64,000 nucleotides of DNA, taken from NCBI RefSeq assembly GCF_905163445.1, contig NC_053196.1, positions 15,711,501 through 15,775,500 on the forward strand. Reading direction: 5' to 3'. The stretch is from Pararge aegeria. Taxonomy: Eukaryota > Arthropoda > Insecta > Lepidoptera > Nymphalidae. Every line of letters begins with the position of its first letter. The stretch's first letter is position 1. A program made the translations under genes and the position numbers. The notes under the pieces are model-generated. The model ran no database searches, was not told the DNA's origin, and worked only from the letters and a program-made list of their open reading frames with translations. Below are positions 42,113 through 53,245 of the stretch, in pieces.

Positions 42113-42778
42113 ATGTTTTTTTTTGTTTAAAATAAATAAATATACTAAAAAAATACAAACATCGCCATCTAGCCCCAAAGTAAGCGTAGCTTGTGTTGTA
42201 GGTACTAAGATGACTAATGAATATTTTTATGAATAGTATACATAAATACTTATAAAATACAGATAAATACCCAGACACTGGGCATAAACGAATAATAATC
42301 ATTAGTTTTTTTTTTTGTTTTGAAAGAAATAAATTTACTACGACAATACACACATCGCCATCTAGTCCCAAAGTAAGCATCGCTTGTGTTGTAGGTACTA
42401 AGATGACTGATGAATATTTTTATAAATAGGATACATAAATACTTATAAAATACAGATAAACACCCAGACACTGGGCATAAATGAATAATAGTCATCTTTA
42501 TTAATTTTTTTTTGGTTTAAAAGAAATAAATATACTACGACAATACACACATCGCCATCTGGCCCCAAAGTAAGCGTTGTTTATGTTATAGGTACTAAGA
42601 TGAGTGATGAATATTTTTATGAATAATATACATAAATACTTATAAAATACAGATAAATACCCAGACACTGAAAAACATTCATGTTCATCACACAAATATT
42701 GTCCAGTTGTGGGAATTGAACTCACGACCTTGGACTTAGAAAGCAGAGTTGCTGCTCACTGCGCCAATCGGCCGTCAA
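42113..42778 (-). repeat. Tandem SINE A trimer, ~195-bp period
   Basis: Three − strand SINE A units begin at 42130, 42325 and 42521. The first two stop at the same place (CCAGACACTGGGCATAAA plus an ATAATCAT linker and T-run). Only the third continues to a complete head ending GGCCGTCAA at 42778. The same truncation point and linker show tandem duplication, not three insertions. Confidence 0.88.
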
Positions 42779-43250
42779 ATATTGAATTAGGCTTACATTT
42801 ATTTTTTTTCGGGTCCTCACGGTGTTGCCGGAAGAATATTTTTTATAGTATTCATATTGAAATAAAGGGCTAAGCGTGAAGTGTTAATAATATATATTAC
42901 TAAAACTTAATTAACACTTCTTCTTTATTATATTTTAAACTCTATTTTTAATTATTAATTTATTATATTCAGTCAATAAAATCCATTCCAACTGCAAGAG
43001 AAAGGATGGAATGGGCATTAGAAGGATCACAGCCAAAATAACGATCCCAGCTTCAAAAATGTGACTTTATTAATGTCATAAAATATATTACTGAAATTAA
43101 AAATTGTGAGTACCACTCACAAGCACAGTTTAAAACTTTACGAGTATTTCGCAGTTCAGTATATTTAACCTAGTTATGTCTAGATTAAATACTCCCGCAT
43201 ATAATAGCTTAAGATTAATGGTTTAATAGAACCCTACTTAGCAGTATACT

Positions 43251-43507
43251 GACGGCCGATTGGCGCAGTGGGCAGCGACCTTTCTGAGTCCAAGGCCGCG
43301 GGTTCCATTCCCACAACTGGAAAATGTTTGTGTGATGAACATGAATGTTTTTCAGTGTCTGGGTGTTTATGTGTATATTATAAGTATTTATGTATATTAT
43401 TCATAAAAATATTCAACAGTCATCTTAGTACCCATAAAACAAGCTACGCTTACTTTGGGGTTAGATACCGATATGTGTATTGTCGTAGTATTTATATTTA
43501 TTTATTA
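43251..43507 (+). repeat. SINE family A, full length
   Basis: GACGGCCGATTGGCGCAGTG head with a small deletion at CGACC|TTTCTGAG, B box GGTTCCATTCCC, tail TATTTATATTTATTT. Confidence 0.9.
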
Positions 43508-43556
43508 TATTAATTCGGTCCGCGGTTTTGCCTGCGTACATGATAGAAGTAGAAAT

Positions 43557-43852
43557 TGGATTTTTGAACCTCTCTGGTGCTGTCATTAGCGCTGTGGTCT
43601 TAGAGTGAAAGTTCCCAGGTTCAATTCCTGCTAGTAGTAGTATGAAAATTTTTAATTTTTGAATATGGTTTGGTGGGCTTCGGTTGTGACTAGTTGACAC
43701 CCTTCGTCTACCTTCGCCTAGCGATTAAGCATTCGCGTACGATGCCGCGTAGAAACCGATTTTAGGTATGGGTAGTATAAATTTCATACTCATAACAGAT
43801 ATTCACCCGGTGAGATTACTGTTAATGGCTAAGAGTAGAGGAATAATAAATA
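43557..43852 (+). repeat. SINE family B, diverged
   Basis: Head CCTCTCTGGTGCTGTCATTA, B box CAGGTTCAATTCC, later TGGTGGGCTTCGGTTGTGAC and GATGCCGCGTAGAAACCGAT. Confidence 0.75.
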
Positions 43853-43877
43853 AATATATATTTAACGATAAACGTAT

Positions 43878-44197
43878 TTTTTTATTCCACTATAAGTAAG
43901 CCTTTGACTACAATCTCACTTGGTGGTAAGTGATGATGCAGTCTAAGATGGTAGCGGGCTAACCTGTCAGGGACTATGGTAGTCATACCCCTAATCGGTT
44001 TCTACTAGACATCACACCGGAACACTAAATCGCTTAGCGGCACGTCTTTGTCGGTAGGGAGGTAACTAGCCACGGCCAAAGCCTCCCACCAGACAAAGTT
44101 CAGAAATTATAAATTGCCGAATTGCCCCTGCCGTGAACCGAACCTGGGACCTCCCACTTAAATTCACAGCTCTCACCGTTGCGCCAGGGAGGTTGTC
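43878..44197 (-). repeat. SINE family B, full length
   Basis: TTTTTTTATTCCACTATAAG tail, GATGATGCAGTCTAAGATGG, GCACGTCTTTGTCGGTAGGG, and a head ending GCGCCAGGGAGGTTGTCAA. It forms a tail-to-tail inverted pair with the copy at 43557. Confidence 0.9.
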
Positions 44198-44216
44198 AAA
44201 ACGTACGTACGTACGT
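44198..44216. repeat. (ACGT)n palindromic microsatellite
   Basis: Four ACGT units plus a partial unit directly after the SINE B head. Self-complementary. Confidence 0.85.
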
Positions 44217-45194
44217 ATTTTGTAGTTCATAAGTCAAGCTCTCACAATTTTTCGCCGACATAACGTTAAAATCTCCGACGAGTCTTATGAAATTTTATGT
44301 GCTCTCAGGAACTGTTATAATATAAGTAACAAATATAATGTTTAGTGTGTGCGGTACAAGTGACAAGCTTTTGTCTATGACGACTATATAATGACGAAAG
44401 ACGAAAACATAAAATTAGTAAAGAACTAATATTATTAAGAGGACAGATGTTATTGTTTGTTTGTATTCAATATGCTCCGAAAGTACTGAACTTATTTTAC
44501 TATTTTATCACGCAGTAACATATAACAAATAAAAAAAAATGGAAAGCCTTAAGAAAGTTGCAACAACCTAACCCAAAGAAGCAAAATGCGTTCGCTGAAA
44601 TACTTTTAATGATTAATAAAAAGTAGGTACTGCATAATTAAAGTACCTACTCATTATTATCTACAAAAAAGGCCAGGACGGAGTTTATCCAACTATCTTA
44701 GTTAAGTCGCTATAGCAGCTTTTGTGTTATAAAATTTTATTAAATCGGTGGGGAGAACAAAAGTTGCTTACATTAGTATCGCAGTATTAATTCTTTTTTT
44801 AATAAATAGTTTTACCAACAAAAGTATTATTTATTTAGCAAAAACAATACATATAAATGTTTTGTTTCATTTGTGTCTCATTTTTGATGAACATACTTTA
44901 TCATACGAAGTTTCTCTTTGGATTTAACAATATATAATATGTTAACAATAATTAAGAACATTTCGGTATACAAACTAAGTGGTAAATATAATAATAATAG
45001 TAATACTTTTTAATGCGGAATAAAATAAATCATTATCAATATACATCATTTATTTATTTCTATTTTATTTTTAATTCAATGAGTACGGTTAAACAATGAC
45101 ACAGTGGCATCATGACAATTGCTCAAAAACAATAACTTAAAACAAAAGCCTCAACAAACCGCTTGAACCTTTGACCTGGACCATAATATTACGT

Positions 45195-45290
45195 GCATGT
45201 TTTTGAGAGCCAACGAAAACCGTCAGTGCCAGTTTACAAGAGAACTAACTTGAGTATATCTTATTTATTGCTCTAGTGAAATAAATCAGG
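45195..45290 (+). repeat. Local duplicate, copy 1
   Basis: GAGAGCCAACGAAAACCGTC and AGTGCCAGTTTACAAGAGAA match 46650-46735. No family known. Confidence 0.65.
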
Positions 45291-45369
45291 GGTTTCATTT
45301 CTGCTCACAAACTTCAATGTTTCTTGGTCAATCAAGTCTATATATGTAACAACTTCTATTGTTCACACA

Positions 45370-45648
45370 GAAGTGGTAATAGCCGAGTGAGGGCCGAGTT
45401 CGAATCCCAGCACGCACCTTTTACTTTTCTAAGTTATGTGCGTTTCCAGGAATTAATATATCACATGCTTCAATGGTGAAGAAAAACATCGTGAGGAAAC
45501 TTGCTTGCCTGAGTTCAGATCCATAACGTTCTCAAAGGCGTGTGAAGTCCACCAATCCGCACTGGGCGAGCGCATGAGACTACGGCCTTAAACCCTTCCC
45601 ATTGTGGGAGGAGACTCGTGCCCTGTAATGGGTTAATATGATGATTGT
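45370..45648 (+). repeat. SINE family F, nearly full length
   Basis: Short head with GCCGAGTTCGAATCCCAGC, CTTCAATGGTGAAGAAAAAC, CACCAATCCGCACTGGGCGA and a GGTTAATATGATGATT end. Confidence 0.83.
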
Positions 45649-46174
45649 TTACATTACAAATTACGCACTCAACCACTTGGTTTCAGATCTGCTCTTGACC
45701 TTTTGAAACTATTTTAAAAGTTTGTTAATTATGCTACATTCATATACCCAAAACTCATAACCTCACAAACTTTTTATGTACACGGACAATTAAGCAACTA
45801 AAGACTAAAAGGAAACAGAACACTTTGATACGAGGGTTAACAAAGATTTACCAAATTCACGATACACGCATTTACTAGGATAAAACTTATGCTACAACTA
45901 GGTGAAAGGAAACAATGCCTCATCTTAACAAAATATCCATTGTGTTTTTTTATAGTTATAAAATTGACGGACTAACGAAGTGGAAAACCATCGTCTATAA
46001 ACAGAACAACAATTTGCAGGGCATGCAAGAAATATGTTTTAAAAAGTGTCCCCCTGTGTCCATCAACTCGAAGAAGCCTCATATCCTCAATGACACTCGT
46101 AACCACGCCCTTCTGATCGGAAACCAGCAATGCTGCTTAGCGCCAGAAATAAGCATGACGGACGCTCTGTCACA

Positions 46175-46555
46175 AAACGTCAAAGTCAAAAATATCTTTA
46201 TTCAAGTAGGCCCCATACGTGGCACTTTTGATGCGTACATTACATGAGTATTACACGGTAGTGAGATGATGGCGATAAACATATTCGTAAACTTAAAACT
46301 AAAGCTACGAGGGTTCCAAACGCGTCCTGGTCTAAGAAGAAGCGCACAACAAACTTAGTCGGGTGTTTTTTTTTTTGTTATCACCATCTCACATTGTCAT
46401 TTAAAATTATTAGAAGAGCAACCTGGTTAGAGCAATCACTCACACCCAAGATTTTTTATCGGTTACATAGTCCTTTACACTGTAATAGGACTTTTCTATA
46501 AGCTTTCGTTTAATACAAACTTTGAAATTTTTAAGAGACATTTCAACGGTTTCTA
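46175..46555 (-). repeat. LINE 3' end (family C)
   Basis: Tail ACGTCAAAGTCAAAAATATC, CTTTATTCAAGTAGGCCCCA, GATGGCGATAAACATATTCG, ACTGTAATAGGACTTTTCTA and AATTTTTAAGAGACATTTCA. A SINE H piece adjoins at 46118-46165. Confidence 0.82.
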
Positions 46556-46649
46556 TTAAGCTATAGCTTATAAAGAATTAAAACAAACGAGAACTTTAAA
46601 AAATCTCTTTCGCTTTTTACTTGCACCACAAATATAACGGACAAGTAGT

Positions 46650-46735
46650 TGTGAGAGCCAACGGAAACCGCAAGTGCCAGTTTACAAGGGAACATACTTC
46701 AGACTTTCTTGTTTACGGCTCTTGTGCTATAAATC
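46650..46735 (+). repeat. Local duplicate, copy 2
   Basis: GTGAGAGCCAACGGAAACCG and AGTGCCAGTTTACAAGGGAA pair with 45195-45290, 1.45 kb upstream. Confidence 0.65.
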
Positions 46736-47158
46736 TCGGAAATTAGATCTCTGCTAAACTGAGCTCAACACGTTTCTGCGAAAATTTAGACAATAGGTTT
46801 TTTTATCTTGGCTGATAAACAAGACTTTATGCTGTGGAGCTAAAATAAATGACCCATTACGAGTCTCCACGCTTATACGTTTTCATCTTTAGCTTACGTT
46901 TTCAACTGTAGGGCCCTAAAAGACATACCTATTTATATCTTTATGCCTTAACTCAGCTGTGTTTATTTTCATAATTTTATCAGGTAAACTCAAGGTAACT
47001 AAATTTTAGCGAGTTAAAGCAAAACTACTAAGTTCTTTCTCGCAAGGTCTTTGGGTACTTATCAAGTTATATTTTGTAGGGAGGTTTAACAACTATTCGC
47101 TTTATTTACTTCCTTTCTATCTTGCCATCGATCGAACTGGGATGTTTTATTTTCTACG

Positions 47159-47297
47159 TCTAGATGGTAACGGGCTATGGCAGATATAAAACCCATACCC
47201 CTAATCGCGACATCGTACCCGAACGCTAAATCGCTAAGCTGTACGTCTTTGACGGTAGGGTGGTAACTAGCTTCGGCCGGACCTCCTCATTCAGACA
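47159..47297 (-). repeat. SINE family B fragment
   Basis: TAGATGGTAACGGGCTATGG, ACGTCTTTGACGGTAGGGTG and TAACTAGCTTCGGCCGGACC. Confidence 0.75.
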
Positions 47298-47729
47298 TAA
47301 AAAACATTTTACACCCGCAGAATGTTGCTAGCTCACAAACTTTTTCTATTTTTCCCATTTTATGGTAAGCGTTTAGAACATTAGAGTTAAAATAATTACT
47401 TTCAACTGCTAATTGAAATGAAGTTATTAACCACTTTTAATTCCTACTGTTCGAGAAACACTAGGAATTAAAAGTGTATACGGTTTCTGTGTTCAGAATT
47501 CTGTGGATACTACAATACTTAGGTATATAGAGACAGCTTGGCCGGCTCTGCAGGTGTACTATACGCAGTAATACAACCTAAATAACATTTTGCACATTCA
47601 CATACGATTATATGTGTAACGATAACTTGACCATGAAATTTCCCATAAAGAAATAACATCTATACAATAAACAAACTATTACATTTTGGTTTCTTTAAAT
47701 GTTATAGTTTGTTTGTTGTTTATATATAT

Positions 47730-48033
47730 GTATACTAGCTGTTGCCCGCGACTTCGTCTGCTTTTGATTTTGTTTTTAAAGTATTCAGTATCGCTAAGCC
47801 TTAAATGAGTATAGTAGTATATATATAACATGTGACTGTCAATCAATTACAGACAAATAATTTGCAATAAAATAAAATTGCGACTATAATTAAAGATCTA
47901 AGTTATCCTATCTCTTAAGTTGGACCAGACTGCTCACGGTGTGCCAATTTAATTTAAAACCGGTTAAGTAGCTTAGGAGTCCATCGCGGACAAACATCGT
48001 GACAGGAGATTTATATATATTAAGATATATTAC
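47730..48033 (-). mobile_element. Helitron-like element, young subfamily copy 1
   Basis: Reads (reverse complement) from CTAGCTGTTGCCCGCGACTT through CAGTATCGCTAAGCCTTAAA, GACTGCTCACGGTGTGCCAA and CATCGCGGACAAACATCGTG. Nearly identical in order and sequence to 52601-52905. Non-coding. Confidence 0.6.
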
Positions 48034-48407
48034 ATGCGGTTTTTTTCTATATATATATTATATGCGGTTGGTCTTTGTTACTGGGAATAAACTACAGATA
48101 AAAAAATATGTGTGTGTAGTAGTGTAGACACGTAAGAAGTGAAACTTTTTTTTTGTTATTACAATTAATTGATGTTTACCAGATTAACAGCCGTATTAAT
48201 TAATAAGTGCTAGCTTTAATAAAATAATTGATATTCACTGATATTCAAAAACTATCTGAATCGAAAAAAAAATACCATTATAACATCACGATCACTTTGA
48301 ATGTATTTGAAATAAATATTATATAATAATGAATTTTCACTCAAAAAATAAATATTATTATTATTATTCTAAAAATTATAACCATTTGCATTATTCTAAA
48401 AATTATA

Positions 48408-48661
48408 GACGGCCAACTGGCGCAGTGGGCGGCGACCCTGCTTTCTGAGTCCAAGGCCGTGGGTTCCATTCCCACAACTGAAAAATGTTTGTGTGATGAA
48501 CATAAGTTTTTCAGTGTCTGGGTGTTTATCTGTATATTATAAGTATTTATGTATATTATTCATAAAAATATTCATCAGTCATCTTAGAACCCATAACACA
48601 AGCTACGCTTACTTTGGGGCTAGGTGGGGATGTGTGTATTGTCGTAGTATATTTATATTAT
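48408..48661 (+). repeat. SINE family A, full length
   Basis: GACGGCCAACTGGCGCAGTG head, B box GGTTCCATTCCC. Preceded by two direct copies of ATTATTCTAAAAATTATA (48363-48380, 48390-48407). Confidence 0.9.
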
Positions 48662-49174
48662 ATTTGTAAAAGCTGTTGAACCTTAAAAGCGTTTGAGAAA
48701 ATAACTCTAACAGTACTCTGCAAAGCCTGTTGAAATTCTCAACCGGTTCAACTAATGTCGTACTAACTCATACCACAAACTTTATTTTAAATTGGAGTGA
48801 GAGAATTATTGTACTAAAAACTTTTTGCCTTTATGATATAACTTTTTATATATTTTTGCTTTATGACCTTTTTTGAAGCAATAAATTTCCGTTCAAGTCA
48901 AAAAGTAGAGTTATATTCTTCTTTGAATTTTTTTTTTCGCGTCGGTACCTTTAAAGAAAGTTAATATTTAAGTAAGACATTATCAAAGGATGTACAGGGG
49001 AGCTTTGAGTTAGTGGAGTCTTAAGTGCTTAATTAACAATTTATCAAGTACCTACTCGGTGGTGTGGTAAAACATCTTACGGGATGCCTTGAAGAATATT
49101 TATACACGTTAATCCACTCTCTTGACTTAGCGTAGAATGTTAGGATTAGCGTAGTAATTTAGACGTACTAATAA

Positions 49175-49460
49175 CTAAAGAAGCTGTGATAGCTAAACTT
49201 CGGCTTCACTTTCGGGGAGCTGAGTTTGAATCCTCTAACTTTTCTAAGTTATGTGCGTTTTTACCAATTAAAATATCACATTGTCAAAGTCAAAAATATC
49301 TTTATTCGGTAGGCCCGGCCCACAGGTGGCACTTTTGATGCGTACATAAGAATTACACGGTAGTGAGATTGACGGTGAAGGAAAACATCGTGAGGAAACC
49401 TGCATGCCTGAGAGTTCTCCATAATGTTTTCAAAGGCGTGTAAAGTCTACCGATCTGCAC
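49175..49460 (+). repeat. SINE family F interrupted by a LINE C tail
   Basis: Head 49175-49277 (GTGATAGCTAAACTTCGGCT, GAGTTTGAATCC). A family C LINE end is inserted antisense at 49278-49368 (GTCAAAGTCAAAAATATCTT). The SINE resumes at ACGGTGAAGGAAAACATCGT. Confidence 0.82.
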
Positions 49461-49724
49461 TGAAGTTTTCAGATTAGATTAATGTAAATTATAGGAGTAT
49501 GCCTATAAAAAAGAAAAGCATACTACGAAAATTTCGAAGGCTTTTTAAGGGGTCATTTAAATTCATACGATAAAATGGAAAAAACAAATCTGCAGCAATG
49601 AAATAAAGTGTAGCGGTAAAGTAAGCTTAAAATTCGGCATAACTCCGCTTAAATGAATAATATAATCTGGCGAGCGATCAGAACAGTTCTTTTAGGAACA
49701 TGTTCATCATATCAAATATACAAT

Positions 49725-50178
49725 ATACAAAATTCATTTATTTCAAGTAGGCCTAATTAATAAGCACTTTTGAAACGTCAAGTCAGTCTGTTTGTAGTGA
49801 CTCTACCATCGGTTCGGAAGTCAGATTCCACTGAGAAGAGCCGGCAAGAAACTCAGCAGATTGCTTTTTCCAACATCATTTTAAAGTTTAACAATCTTTA
49901 GAATTTTTCTGTTTTGTGAGAGATGAGAGCGAAGCGGCCTGCTTCCAAGCAGCCTTGTCGTTAAGGAATTCATCAATCGTGTAGTAATCACGATTTGTTA
50001 AATGTGTTTTAATATATTGCTTAAACTTAGGTAAAGGTAGATCTAATATTACCTTCGGTATCATGTTATACAAGCATATACCCATCCCCACAAAGGATTT
50101 CTGTACTTTTCTCAGACGATATGCAGATATCACTAATTTATGTCCGTTTCTAGTTAGTCGACTGTTTATATCAACCGA
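49725..50178 (-). pseudogene. CR1-like LINE 3' end with ORF2 C-terminus
   Basis: On the − strand the frame reads DINSRLTRNGHKLVISAYRL, MGICLYNMIPKVILDLPLP and YYTIDEFLNDKAAWKQAASL, then a stop at 49888. The 3' UTR to about 49730 is shared with 27521 (CCGGCAAGAAACTCAGCAG, TTTATTTCAAGTAGGCCTA). Upstream of DINSRL the frame passes into an RTE tail, giving an artificial fusion ORF (49888-50199). Confidence 0.82.
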
Positions 50179-50345
50179 TAGACTTCCACTGCTGGACATA
50201 GGTGTTCAGTAGGGAGTTTTAAATTGCACGGTTTTGTACCGCTTGGATCTAGCCGATACCTGCGACGCGCTTAATGTCGTCTGTCCACCTTATTGGGGGT
50301 CGAACAACGCTGCGCTTACCAGTTTGGGGTTGCCATTATAGGAAC
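50178..50345 (-). repeat. RTE-clade LINE 3' end
   Basis: CCGATAGACTTCCACTGCTG, GACATAGGTGTTCAGTAGGG and CTGTCCACCTTATTGGGGGT are the reverse complement of an RTE C-terminus and tail. It abuts the CR1-like fragment. Confidence 0.72.
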
Positions 50346-50851
50346 ATGTTGGTTGTGTCTTAAAATAGGTAAAGAAAGGAACAAATACCGCAAGCCGTTG
50401 ACGCATTATAATAAAAACATAAAGTAAGGTTACACTAACATGTTGGATCAATAACTAGCTTGGATGCAAACGGCGCAGTCTAATCGCACCATTTAGGGAA
50501 AATGCGATCTAGAAACGCTATTAAATGCTCTCATAACGAGCGGAAAATCGCTATAATTCATAAGCGATGGCGGGAATAGTTGGATGGCGTGCATACAAGA
50601 ATTTTATTTACGATTTAAGCTCAAACAAAGCTACCCATACTTCCAAATCTATACTAACTAGTCATCGCCCCATGGTTTAATTTCGACCATAATTAATTTA
50701 AGTTATAAATTTGTACATTATTAAAGCTCTATTGGCAAAGACTTATACTTATTTAATCACAAATATCGCCAAGCCTTCAGCTTTTTTTAATAAACAAATT
50801 ATAATGCAAATAATTTAGAAAGAGTATTTAAGAGCGTGTAATTTTTTTATG

Positions 50852-51027
50852 TTGATGCAGTCAATAATGGTAAAGTGATAATCTGCTAAGAGTATGGCAG
50901 TTACTTTAAAACCATACCCCTTATCGGTTTCTACACGAAATCGTACCGGAACGCTAAATCGTTTAGCAGCGTGACACTTTTGGTAGTGCGATAATAAACC
51001 ACGCCCGAAGCCTCCCACCAGACCATT
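50852..51027 (-). repeat. SINE family B fragment
   Basis: TGATGCAGTCAATAATGGTA, CCCCTTATCGGTTTCTACAC and CCGAAGCCTCCCACCAGACC. Confidence 0.75.
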
Positions 51028-51224
51028 AAAACCACTTATTCCTTTAGGTACAGGGTATAAAAATAATGTTCGTACTCACAAAATACTCAGGTCTTTAATT
51101 TATTAAGGACACAATAGTTCATACACAGCTATTTCACAGTCGTTACACACGGTTCTTAAATTACTTCAATATTGGACGACATAAACTTAGGCGTAAATAT
51201 CCGTCAACGACTTTATTATTACCA

Positions 51225-51360
51225 GCGGGCAAAGTAGCGGGTAATCGGTACGATAGCAATTAAAACGCTGCGCGTGCGAGAGATCGCGGGTCGCAACTGC
51301 ACCGCAGCGCCTGGTGGAATGTACTATGTAGCCCGCATTCCCATTCTCACTTACCGTCGT
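51225..51360. other. GC-rich island with donor-like site on − strand
   Basis: A 130-base stretch much richer in C, G and CpG than its surroundings (GCTGCGCGTGCGAGAGATCG, GGGTCGCAACTGCACCGC). On the − strand it contains CGACGGTAAGTGAG, a strong donor consensus at its end. No repeat match in the window. A 62-codon − strand ORF spans it but has no known motif. It might be an exon or promoter of an antisense transcript; unproven. Confidence 0.25.
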
Positions 51361-51469
51361 AAGTAAACTAAGCAATGCCTAAATAAGTACCGCCTAACCT
51401 AAGGAGATTCCTAGGCATCCATCATCAATAGTTCATACTTAAGGGTTGATGAAACGTATGTTTGTTTAA

Positions 51470-51640
51470 AAGCTTTATTGCACACACACATTTATACAAA
51501 GTAAACACATATACAAAAGAAATAGAGCGTGCAAAGGCGGTCTTATTCCTAAAGCGATCTCTTCCAGATAACCTTTGACTTTAGGAAGTACTTTTTTCTA
51601 CAGGCATCGCATAAATCGTTTGGCATTCTATTTAGGTAAT
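51470..51640 (-). repeat. LINE 3' UTR (family M)
   Basis: AAAAGCTTTATTGCACACAC, GTGCAAAGGCGGTCTTATTC, a damaged hairpin and GCGATCTCTTCCAGATAACC. Followed by a (CA)n-rich stretch to 51760. Confidence 0.7.
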
Positions 51641-51759
51641 GCCTAGGTTAGTAAAAACGGGAATTAGTTACTTTCATGATTATAAAATAAAAGCACACAC
51701 ATAAACGCACGCACACTCACACAGACACTAACACACACACACACAAACACTTACACACT

Positions 51760-51996
51760 AACACTCACGTGCTTGTATGATTGATGTTCTAAACATTAAA
51801 CAAAAAAAAAAGGATAAATTATAAAATGTAATAAATTGGTTAAGTCATGTTATCACTATATACACATAACTTTGTATCGGAAAGAGCGAGACCTCCAAAT
51901 ACAGGTTTTTTCCACACTTAAATGAAGGTCTTAGCCTACTGTTTTGTAATGAAATTTAGATAACAAATAAATTATTTTTCATTTTCATTCATTCCG
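51760..51996 (+). repeat. LINE 3' UTR (family Q), copy 2
   Basis: Longer copy of 25480-25662, with an extra segment (CCAAATACAGGTTTTTTCCA) and the same AACAAATAAATTATTTTTCA end. Confidence 0.65.
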
Positions 51997-52329
51997 CTAA
52001 AGCTTGTGCCATGGTCCCCCGCGTGGCAATCGTTCGTCTTAATTTATTCGGTTCCAGACGCTTGCGACCTACGTGTTCCTAGTCAAGGGTGTGCTTAATG
52101 AAGAATTAGTGCATTTCATTTTAGCGCTGGAGCAGGTATGCAACATGAATAGGTGGAAATAAGGGTGGAAACATACCTTAAAACGCGACACAAGTTGGGC
52201 CAGTAATGTTTTCTAATCACATTAACTTCATTGGTTCATGTGATATAAAAATATGGCATTACTCCTTATTATTATTTTATTAATTTTTATATGTGTATAT
52301 TATATAGTATATAGTTTAGTATATAGTAT

Positions 52330-52510
52330 ATAGAATAGAATAGAATAGAATAGAAAAACTTTATTGCAACACAACACAGTAGGAAAATACAAGGGAAATA
52401 GTAATAGTACTTAGCGCTAGGGTGCAAAGGCGGCCTTATCACTAAAAGTGATCTTTTAACGGCGACCTGAGCGTACGAAGCCGATAAAAAAGAGGACAGT
52501 GGATGATGCA
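52330..52510 (-). repeat. LINE 3' UTR (family M) with covarying hairpin
   Basis: (TAGAA)n tail, AACTTTATTGCAACACAACA, GTGCAAAGGCGGCCTTATCA. The hairpin at 52438-52452 reads ATCACT-TTT-AGTGAT on the − strand. Confidence 0.75.
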
Positions 52511-52600
52511 TAAAGTATGTTACAAAAAATAAAATAAATTTACATGAACATACATACTCCATTTACATATTAACTACACAAATACCGATATAAATTTATA

Positions 52601-52905
52601 TATACTATAATAGCCCGCGACTTCGTCTGCGTTTGATTTTGTTTTTAAAGTATTCAGTATCGCTAAGCCTTAAATGAGTATAGTTGTATATACATATAAC
52701 ATGTGACTGTCAATTAATTATAGACAAATAATTTGCAATAAAATAAAATTGTGACTTTACTTAAAGATCTAAGCTATCCTATCACTTAAGTTGGACCAGA
52801 CTGCTCACGGTGTGCCAATTTAATTTAAAATCGGTTCAGTAGTTTAGGAGTCCATCGCGGACAAACATCGTGACAGGAGATTTATATATATTAAGATATA
52901 TTTAT
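52601..52905 (-). mobile_element. Helitron-like element, young subfamily copy 2
   Basis: The same blocks in the same order as 47730-48033, with only scattered differences. The CTAG end is degraded to TATAATAGCCCGCGACTTCG. Non-coding. Confidence 0.6.
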
Positions 52906-53064
52906 GCTATTATAAACTTACACAATTCTCAATTACATAGATAAGTAATAATTACATATAGTATAGTATATAGTATATATATACATTTTTTTTTCTCGCC
53001 TGTGTATGTTTCACAGTTTGCACTGGGACAGTGTAACAATGAATATACACAGGCGCAGTGTCTT

Positions 53065-53245
53065 TCATGTTTGTCAAGGGTTGTCTGTAAGAGATTGCTA
53101 TTGCAATAAGACCGCCTTTGCGCCTTTGCACACAACTGTATTTAACTTTTTTATTCTTTTTAATTTTACTTATTTTTTTCTTTTCTTGTGCGTTTCTTGT
53201 ATGGTTTCTAAGTATGTGCAATAAGAATTCTAAATAAAATAAAAT
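53065..53245 (+). repeat. LINE 3' UTR (family M) with covarying hairpin
   Basis: GTCAAGGGTTGTCTGTAAGA, hairpin ATTGC-TATT-GCAAT (53094-53107), AAGACCGCCTTTGCGCC, a T-rich stretch and GTGCAATAAGAATTC with an A-rich tail. Confidence 0.75.

Noticed and set aside
42102..42725. Three similar ORFs on the − strand
   Set aside because: They are shadows of the tandem SINE A units. The peptides repeat because the DNA repeats.
51717..51770. CA-rich array as a possible CRISPR-like or satellite repeat
   Set aside because: It is a short interrupted (CA)n microsatellite with no spacers.
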